A stretch of 64,000 nucleotides of DNA, taken from contig JAWKPL010000001.1 in NCBI GenBank assembly GCA_041390685.1, positions 1,798,001-1,862,000 of the forward strand, read 5' to 3'. The position numbers were made by a program, and so were the translations under genes. Below the pieces are notes generated by a model. The model worked only from the letters and a program-made list of their open reading frames with translations, was not told the DNA's origin and ran no database searches. Positions within the stretch are counted from its first letter, which is position 1, and each line of letters starts with the position of its first letter. Below, in pieces: positions 59,306 through 64,000 of the stretch. This stretch comes from JAIBBD01 sp041390685 (lineage in GTDB: Bacteria > Chloroflexota > Dehalococcoidia > UBA2979).

Positions 59306-59757
59306 GCTTCGCCTCCGTCCATGGTGGAGCCCGTGGCGCTGCAACGGGCACAGGCTCCGTAGATGGCGTGCTGGTCGAGGTGGGCCTCGAATCCGGTTGC
59401 GCTGCGTATCTCGTCGCTGAGGGAGGTCAGGAGCGCCGGCTCGAGGCCGACGTCGGCACCGCAGCGCTGGCAGATGAGGTGGTGGTGAGGGCGGGTGGCG
59501 ACCCACTCGTAGGCGGCGCGGCCGCCCGCGTCCACCTCGGCGACGAGGCGCGCTTCCTTGAGGGTGGCGAGCGTGCGGTAGACGGTGGACAGCGGCATGG
59601 CGGCGTGGGGGTCTTCCGCGGCGAGGAGGTCGCGGATCTCCTCGGCGGTGCGGTGGCCGCCGCAGTGGCGCAGCGCGGCCGCGACCTTCAGGCGCTGCAC
59701 TGTGAAGCGGCGCCCGGTCTCCCGGAGTTCATGGGCCGTGTCGCCCTCGCAGCTCAT
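59302..59757 (-). CDS. Fur-family metal-dependent regulator
   Basis: A 151-residue Fur/Zur/Nur-type repressor: RRFTVQRLKVAAALRHCGGH (start of the winged helix), DPHAAMPLSTVYRTLATLKE (recognition helix), metal-site segment WVATRPHHHLICQRCGADVG with HHH and CxxC, and YGACARCSATG (second CxxC, structural zinc). ATG at 59757 fits GGAGGG with a 7-base spacer; the GTG two codons upstream would sit on top of that site. It leads the cbiM-PDGLE-cbiQ-cbiO operon and is preceded by its probable operator, so it likely represses nickel or cobalt uptake when metal is replete. Confidence 0.9.
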   Translation of the reverse strand: MSCEGDTAHELRETGRRFTVQRLKVAAALRHCGGHRTAEEIRDLLAAEDPHAAMPLSTVYRTLATLKEARLVAEVDAGGRAAYEWVATRPHHHLICQRCGADVGLEPALLTSLSDEIRSATGFEAHLDQHAIYGACARCSATGSTMDGGEA

Positions 59758-59770
59758 GTCCACTCCCTCC

Positions 59771-59784
59771 TGCGAATGTTCGCA
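59771..59784 (-). promoter_or_regulatory. Fur-type operator of the metal-uptake operon
   Basis: TGCGAA-TG-TTCGCA is a perfect palindrome 13 bases upstream of the regulator start, overlapping a candidate -10 (TACACT on the minus strand, just upstream). The core resembles TTGCGAAT-type Fur-family boxes of high-GC bacteria. Confidence 0.6.
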
Positions 59785-59829
59785 AGTGTAACGCGGCGCG
59801 GCGGGGCTGTGTGGTGCCGGTGGCGCCCG

Positions 59830-60408
59830 CTACCAGGGATTTCGCCACGTGGACCAGTCGTATGGCTCGATGCCGTCATCGGTCAGCTGCCAGATGGAGG
59901 CCTCGGGGCGGCCGTTGACGACATCGAGGAAGCCGATCGTGCCGAGGCGAGTGGAGTGGTTGCGAGGGAAGGTGGGGGAGCCGGGGTTCACGCAGAGGAT
60001 GCCGTGCAGGGTGTCGATAGCCTCGACGTGGGTGTCTCCATAGACGAGGACATCGAGGTCCATGTGTCCGAAGTGGCGGTCGAGGGCGCGTTCAAGGGTG
60101 TACTGGCCGTAGGCCGGGATGGGCGCGACGTGGAGCATGCCGATGCGCAGCCCGCCGAGATCTACTTCCCACGCCTCGCGGAGGCGAGGGTCGTCGGGCT
60201 GGACCGGACGGCCGCCGGAGCCGTCGTCGCCGTTGCCGCGGGCGGCGAAGGTCGGGGCGAGGCGACCGAGCTGGTCGATGACGCCGAGATCGTGGATGTC
60301 ACCGGCGTGGAGGATGGCGTCGACGTCTCGGAAGGCCTCGAAGACCTGAGGCCAGAGATCGGGCCGGGCCTCGGGGATGTGGGTGTCGGAGATGAGGCCG
60401 ATGCGCAT
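59830..60408 (-). CDS. YfcE/MJ0936-type metallophosphoesterase
   Basis: A 192-residue phosphoesterase with all metal motifs: MRIGLISDTHIPE (D-x-H), ILHAGDIHDLG, FAARGNGDDG (GNxD), LHVAPIPAYG (His), VLVYGDTHVEAI (G-x-T-H) and CVNPGSPTFP. It is paralogous to the protein at 34370-34930, which has lost the GNxD motif. Typical activity is on phosphodiesters; substrate unknown. Confidence 0.9.
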   Translation of the reverse strand: MRIGLISDTHIPEARPDLWPQVFEAFRDVDAILHAGDIHDLGVIDQLGRLAPTFAARGNGDDGSGGRPVQPDDPRLREAWEVDLGGLRIGMLHVAPIPAYGQYTLERALDRHFGHMDLDVLVYGDTHVEAIDTLHGILCVNPGSPTFPRNHSTRLGTIGFLDVVNGRPEASIWQLTDDGIEPYDWSTWRNPW

Positions 60409-60766
60409 GCGGGGAGTGTATCGTCGGGGGCGGCGAGAGGTGAGGTCGACGGTGCCGGCCCTCGTTGGGGCCCACGCGGCGATCAGGCCGGGCGCGCTGA
60501 GCGCTCGCGAGTCTCGCACCACGCGGGCCGGCGACGGCAGATCGGCGCTCGTCGCCGCCGGGCGGTATGCGCCGTAGGGCGGGGGCGAGCGCTAGCACGC
60601 GCGTCGTGTGTCCGCTCTCCGATCCGAGGCCAGCGACAGCACCAGGGTCATTAGACGCCGGGCCGGTGGATGGAACTGGAGCGTCCGCGCTCAGGTGCTC
60701 AGAATGGTGGGCGGGGCGAGGCGTGCGACGCCCCGACATGTCAGCGCTTCGATCATCCGGATTGCG
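60409..60766. other. Intergenic stretch before the GT2 fusion
   Basis: About 360 bases between divergent genes. An open frame continues upstream from the glycosyltransferase start to 60608, but its translation (Arg-rich, no family similarity) and lack of a ribosome-binding site argue against use. Short GGGGCG/CGCCCC self-complementarity near 60715-60740. Nothing else recognised. Confidence 0.35.
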
Positions 60767-62821
60767 ATGAGACTTCCCATCTCGCTCGGTCGAACACGTC
60801 TCGTGGCAGCGGGGGCGGCGGCGGCGCCCGCTGTCGTGCGGCCCGCCGCGCGGGTCGTGGTGGTACCGGTGTTCAACGAGCGCGAGACGGTGATCGGCGT
60901 CCTCAACGACGTCGAGGCGCTGGGGTTCGGTCGGCTCATCGTGGTGGACGACGGGTCGACCGATGGGTCGTCGGAGCTGCTCGATGCGTGGGGGGCCACA
61001 CGAGCGTCCGTACGGGTCATTCACCTGCCCCAGAACCGAGGGAAGTCGGCGGCGCTGCGCGCGGCGTGGGACGCACTGCGCGCGGACCTCGAGCGAGGCG
61101 TCCTCGGGCCGGAGACAGTGGTAGTGGGCGTCGATGCGGACGGGCAGCACGACCTGCGCGAGGTGCGGGCGCTCGTGGAGCGCCTCGAGGCGCTGGATGC
61201 GGATGTGGTGATCGCGCGCCGCGACCTCTCGTACCACCGTCCGTTCAAGCGGTTCGGTAACCACGTCATGGCTGCGCTCGCGAGCGTGCTCGGGGGCGGG
61301 CGGCTCTACGACGTCGAAAGCGGGTTTCGAGTGACGCGGCTGGGGCCGCTGCTGCACGCGACCGAGTTCTACCGCGGGCGGCGGTACAGCGAGGCCAGCG
61401 AGCTGGCGGTCGTGCTGCAGCGCCTTGGCTATCGGGTGGATAACGAGTATCTGGTGCGCGTCCCCGTGGCGCGCTCGCGGACACGGCTGACGGACGCGGC
61501 GGCGCACGTGGTGGCGATGGTCGGGGCGTGGTTCCGGGTGGTGTGCTGGAGCGCAGTGCCACCGTCACAGCGACGGGCGGCGTACGCCGTCGCGGCATTC
61601 GGGTTGATCGCGGCGTTCGTGGTGTTCCTCGGCATGCTGCTGTCGCACCGGGTGTTCCTGGGCGACGACAGCGCGCAGTCGTACGCGCACGTGTGGTTCA
61701 TCGCGAAGCGGCTGTTCGCGGGCGAGTGGCTGCCGCTGCGCATGCCCTCGCTGGAGTCCGGACGGGCATACACGCTGCCGTACGGGGCGCTGCCATGGAT
61801 CCCGACGGCACTGGTCTGGCCGGTGCTGGGGGACTGGGCCGTGACGGCGAGCATGGGGGCCGGCGTCGCGCTGCTGCTGGTGGGGATCTGGCGCTGGCTG
61901 CCGAGGACGGCCACGCCGCTGATGACGGCGCTGGTGCTGCTGAACTGGCAGCTGTGGAACGGCGTACTGCAGTTCCAGCTGCTGACGATCTGGGCGCTGG
62001 CGTTCGCGTGCCTCGCGGCGGCGGAGTTCGACCGCGGGCGACCGCGCCGGGGAGCCGCCCTGGCGGTGGCGGCGTTCCTCGCGCACCCGTTGCTCGGAGG
62101 CTGCGGGCTGGCGCTGACCTCGCTGGCCGCGCTCGAGGAGCGGCGGCGCATCCCGTGGGGCCGCGCGGCGTGGCTGTGCCTGGCGGCCGTGGTGGCGTCG
62201 CCGGCGATCTGGATGTTCCTCACCACGCCGTCGGTGACGGACGCGGCGCAGTGGTCGCCGCTGGTGACGGCGCAGGTGCTGGGGCGGCGGCTGAGCATCC
62301 TCGCGTGGCCGTGGCTGATCCAGCGCGCGTGGCCGGTGACGCTGCGCCTGTACGCGCCGGCGTTCGGGGTGGGCGTGGTGCTGCTGGTGCTGCATCTGCG
62401 ACAGGCGAACCCACGGAACCTCGAGTGGGAGTCGCAGCCGAGGTTCCCGGACTACGTCGGGGCGGGACGGGTGGCGCCCGGGGAGCGATACCGGGTGTTG
62501 ACGACCTCGAACCTCGAGGACGGGATGACCGAGGTGCTGCGCGCGGGGGGTTCGCTGGCGCAGGAGTATTTCGACGAGAGCATCCACCGGCACTCGTTCC
62601 GGAGCGTGGAGGAGTATCGCTGCTTCCTCGAGCGGAAGCGGGCGACGCGAGTGCTGGTGAGCGGTCTGTGGGTGAGCCTGAACCGGACGAACGAGGTGCG
62701 GATGCTGGACGACCTCGTAGCGCGCGGGGAGGCCGCGCCCACGTACCGAGGGCCGGCGGGGACGCTGGAGTACACGATCGTGGGACCGGCTCCCGCACAC
62801 TGCGGCGACGGCTCCCGGTGA
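60767..62821 (+). CDS. GT2 glycosyltransferase fused to a polytopic membrane domain
   Basis: About 684 residues from ATG 60767. Residues 25-230 are a GT2 dolichyl-phosphate-sugar-synthase-like domain: VVVVPVFNERETVIGVLNDV, LIVVDDGSTDGSSELLD (metal/nucleotide Asp), NRGKSAALRAAWDAL, VVVGVDADGQHDLREVRAL (DxD-like) and YDVESGFRVTRLGPLLHATE. A membrane domain of about nine helices follows (near 270-550, HPLLGGCGLALTSLAAL), then a 130-residue soluble end with SLAQEYFDESIHRHSFRS. The fusion could make a lipid-linked sugar and use it in the same protein. The exact start is uncertain. Confidence 0.8.
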   Translation: MRLPISLGRTRLVAAGAAAAPAVVRPAARVVVVPVFNERETVIGVLNDVEALGFGRLIVVDDGSTDGSSELLDAWGATRASVRVIHLPQNRGKSAALRAAWDALRADLERGVLGPETVVVGVDADGQHDLREVRALVERLEALDADVVIARRDLSYHRPFKRFGNHVMAALASVLGGGRLYDVESGFRVTRLGPLLHATEFYRGRRYSEASELAVVLQRLGYRVDNEYLVRVPVARSRTRLTDAAAHVVAMVGAWFRVVCWSAVPPSQRRAAYAVAAFGLIAAFVVFLGMLLSHRVFLGDDSAQSYAHVWFIAKRLFAGEWLPLRMPSLESGRAYTLPYGALPWIPTALVWPVLGDWAVTASMGAGVALLLVGIWRWLPRTATPLMTALVLLNWQLWNGVLQFQLLTIWALAFACLAAAEFDRGRPRRGAALAVAAFLAHPLLGGCGLALTSLAALEERRRIPWGRAAWLCLAAVVASPAIWMFLTTPSVTDAAQWSPLVTAQVLGRRLSILAWPWLIQRAWPVTLRLYAPAFGVGVVLLVLHLRQANPRNLEWESQPRFPDYVGAGRVAPGERYRVLTTSNLEDGMTEVLRAGGSLAQEYFDESIHRHSFRSVEEYRCFLERKRATRVLVSGLWVSLNRTNEVRMLDDLVARGEAAPTYRGPAGTLEYTIVGPAPAHCGDGSR

Positions 62822-63522
62822 GACGACGGGCGGCGGCGCTTGTGGTCACCCTGGCAGCGGTCATCACCATCGCGTGTGGCAGCGGCGCGGAGGCGGGGGT
62901 GACGCACGGTCCGGCATCGTCGCCCGTGGTGGCGCTGACGTTCGACGACGGGCTCAACGGCGAAACGACGCGCGCGGTGGCGACGATGCTCGAGGCGACC
63001 GGGATGCGCGGGACCTTCTTCGTGGTGGGGCAGACGGTCGAGGGCCAGGCGGACCTCGGGCGTGAGTTGATCGCGCACGGGCACGTGGTCGCGAACCACT
63101 CGTTCGACCACGTCCGGGCAGGGCCCGACGATGCCGGATACGGACAGCTGGCGCGGACGCAGGCGGAGATCCGCCGGGTCCTCGGCGTGTGTCCGCGATA
63201 CTTTCGGCCGCCCTACGGCACGGAGACGAAGCACACGCGGGCGGCGGTGCGGGCGGCGGGGATGCGGACCGTGCTGTGGGACGTCGAGGTGGGGGACTGG
63301 TCGGAGACGGACGCGTCCCGCCTTGCCTCGAACGTGCTCGGGAAGGTGCGGGGCGGTTCGATCGTGCTGCTGCACGACGGCAGCGAGGGCCGACCGGGCG
63401 CCGACCGCTCGGTGCTGCTGGCCGCCCTGCCGATGATCCTCGATGGCCTGCGCGCGCGAGGACTGACCAGCGTGGGGCTCGACGAGTTGCTGGGGGACAG
63501 CGCGTACCTCGACGGGTGTTGA
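62818..63522 (+). CDS. Polysaccharide deacetylase lipoprotein (NodB domain)
   Basis: A 234-residue protein: lipoprotein signal with lipobox ITIAC at about residues 17-21, then the NodB catalytic domain with VALTFDDGLNGETTRAVATM (catalytic base/metal Asp), VVANHSFDHVRAGPDDAG (metal His pair), YFRPPYGTETKHTRAAVR and SIVLLHDGSEGRPGADRS. It removes acetyl groups from a surface polysaccharide or peptidoglycan. The GTG start overlaps the stop of the glycosyltransferase fusion (GTGA), so both act in one envelope pathway. Confidence 0.92.
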   Translation: MRRRAAALVVTLAAVITIACGSGAEAGVTHGPASSPVVALTFDDGLNGETTRAVATMLEATGMRGTFFVVGQTVEGQADLGRELIAHGHVVANHSFDHVRAGPDDAGYGQLARTQAEIRRVLGVCPRYFRPPYGTETKHTRAAVRAAGMRTVLWDVEVGDWSETDASRLASNVLGKVRGGSIVLLHDGSEGRPGADRSVLLAALPMILDGLRARGLTSVGLDELLGDSAYLDGC

Positions 63523-63609
63523 GCGCGCGAGCGGTCTCGTCGAGCGGGCCGCGCCGGGCCGCCGTAGTCTATCGGCTGGCAACGCACCGGCAGCGGATGG
63601 AGCGCAGGC

Positions 63610-63981
63610 ATGGGTGATTCGAGTCCGATCGTGTACTTCCAGATTGGGGCGACTGACGCTGGGGAGATGGCGGCGTTCTGTCGTGACGTGTTCGGGTGGG
63701 ACATCGGCGCGACGAACGGGCCGGTGACGGCCCTGGACACGGGGGCGGGGCAGGTCGTCCCGAACGATATCTTCGTGAGCGGTTCGATCCGGCAACTCGC
63801 GGAGGGCGCGTCCTCGTTCGTGAGCCTGTACGTACGCGTCTCGGACCTCGACGGCGCGGTTGAACGCGCGATGGCTCGCGGGGCGCAACTGGTCGTGCCG
63901 AGGCGCGACCCGGAGGGTGGCGCTTCGGTGGCGGTGGTGCGCGGGCCGGGCGGGGTGGCGTTCGGGATCGTGCAGCTGTAG
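63610..63981 (+). CDS. VOC family protein (glyoxalase/bleomycin-resistance fold)
   Basis: A 123-residue single VOC protein: SPIVYFQIGATDAGEMAAFC at the start, RDVFGWDIGATNG, then VSLYVRVSDLDGAVERAMAR and GGASVAVVRGPGGVAFGIVQ. The paired beta-alpha-beta-beta-beta modules are complete. GGAG lies 9 bases before the ATG. Ligand unknown. Confidence 0.88.
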   Translation: MGDSSPIVYFQIGATDAGEMAAFCRDVFGWDIGATNGPVTALDTGAGQVVPNDIFVSGSIRQLAEGASSFVSLYVRVSDLDGAVERAMARGAQLVVPRRDPEGGASVAVVRGPGGVAFGIVQL

Positions 63982-64000
63982 CCGGGCCCGGCGCCGCCGG

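Noticed and set aside
60608..60766. Upstream extension of the GT2 glycosyltransferase frame
   Set aside because: Arg-rich, unlike the family N-terminus, and no translation signal; ATG at 60767 is preferred.

Overview
The window is very G+C-rich (roughly 70 percent by eye), uses many GTG and TTG starts and is densely packed, with frequent 4-base stop/start overlaps. Gene content (F420 biosynthesis enzymes, crotonyl-CoA reductase, RodZ-like, LuxR-sensor, NIPSNAP and PDGLE proteins, a single glycine-rich RRM protein) suggests a free-living heterotrophic Chloroflexota bacterium, possibly of the Dehalococcoidia/Tepidiformia side; this placement is an inference. There is no rRNA, CRISPR array or prophage, and one tRNA (Ala, GGC).

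Region 1 (1-10.9 kb) is a mosaic of damaged genes: an IS1595-family transposase remnant with its small satellite ORF, a partial duplicate of a 6-phosphogluconate dehydrogenase gene, a broken peptide-binding lipoprotein, frameshifted gnd and Rv2578c-type radical SAM genes, then a lower-GC restriction-modification island (6.2-9.0 kb, minus strand) encoding a 5-methylcytosine methyltransferase, a Mig/MutY-type DNA glycosylase and an EcoRII-like endonuclease, followed by a broken secreted protein and a broken VapBC pair ending at a truncated gene. The reading frames are disrupted mainly by small indels while motifs stay intact, so either very recent decay or uncorrected sequence errors are possible.

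Region 2 (11-43.4 kb) is mostly intact chromosome. It holds an orphan histidine kinase, crotonyl-CoA reductase, a Nudix hydrolase, the nitrogen operon amt-glnK-glnD preceded by a striking array of six 11-bp-phased boxes, a subtilisin with three C-terminal repeats, an adenine methyltransferase converging on a DUF4258/DUF2283 pair, a long minus-strand run of catabolic and membrane-protein genes (24.4-29.7 kb), DNA-repair genes (Ogt, family-5 uracil-DNA glycosylase), a membrane-sensor/LuxR fusion, an RRM protein and small membrane or zinc-binding proteins.

Region 3 (43.4-47.2 kb) is again rich in frameshifts and carries a candidate structured RNA, a ChaB-like gene, cofD-cofC-nitroreductase (F420 pathway) and a BON-domain gene. 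Region 4 (47.2-64 kb) is intact: envelope genes (GT87-like glycosyltransferase, GtrA, D,D-carboxypeptidase, a GT2/membrane fusion, a polysaccharide-deacetylase lipoprotein), a LuxR-VOC fusion, cupredoxin and cytochrome c, a candidate small RNA, and a Fur-family regulator with its own operator leading a nickel/cobalt ECF transporter operon.

The best candidates for something new are the methyltransferase-glycosylase-endonuclease cassette, the 11-bp-phased operator before amt, two orphan structured RNAs with intrinsic terminators, and a dispersed hairpin repeat that abuts the restriction island.
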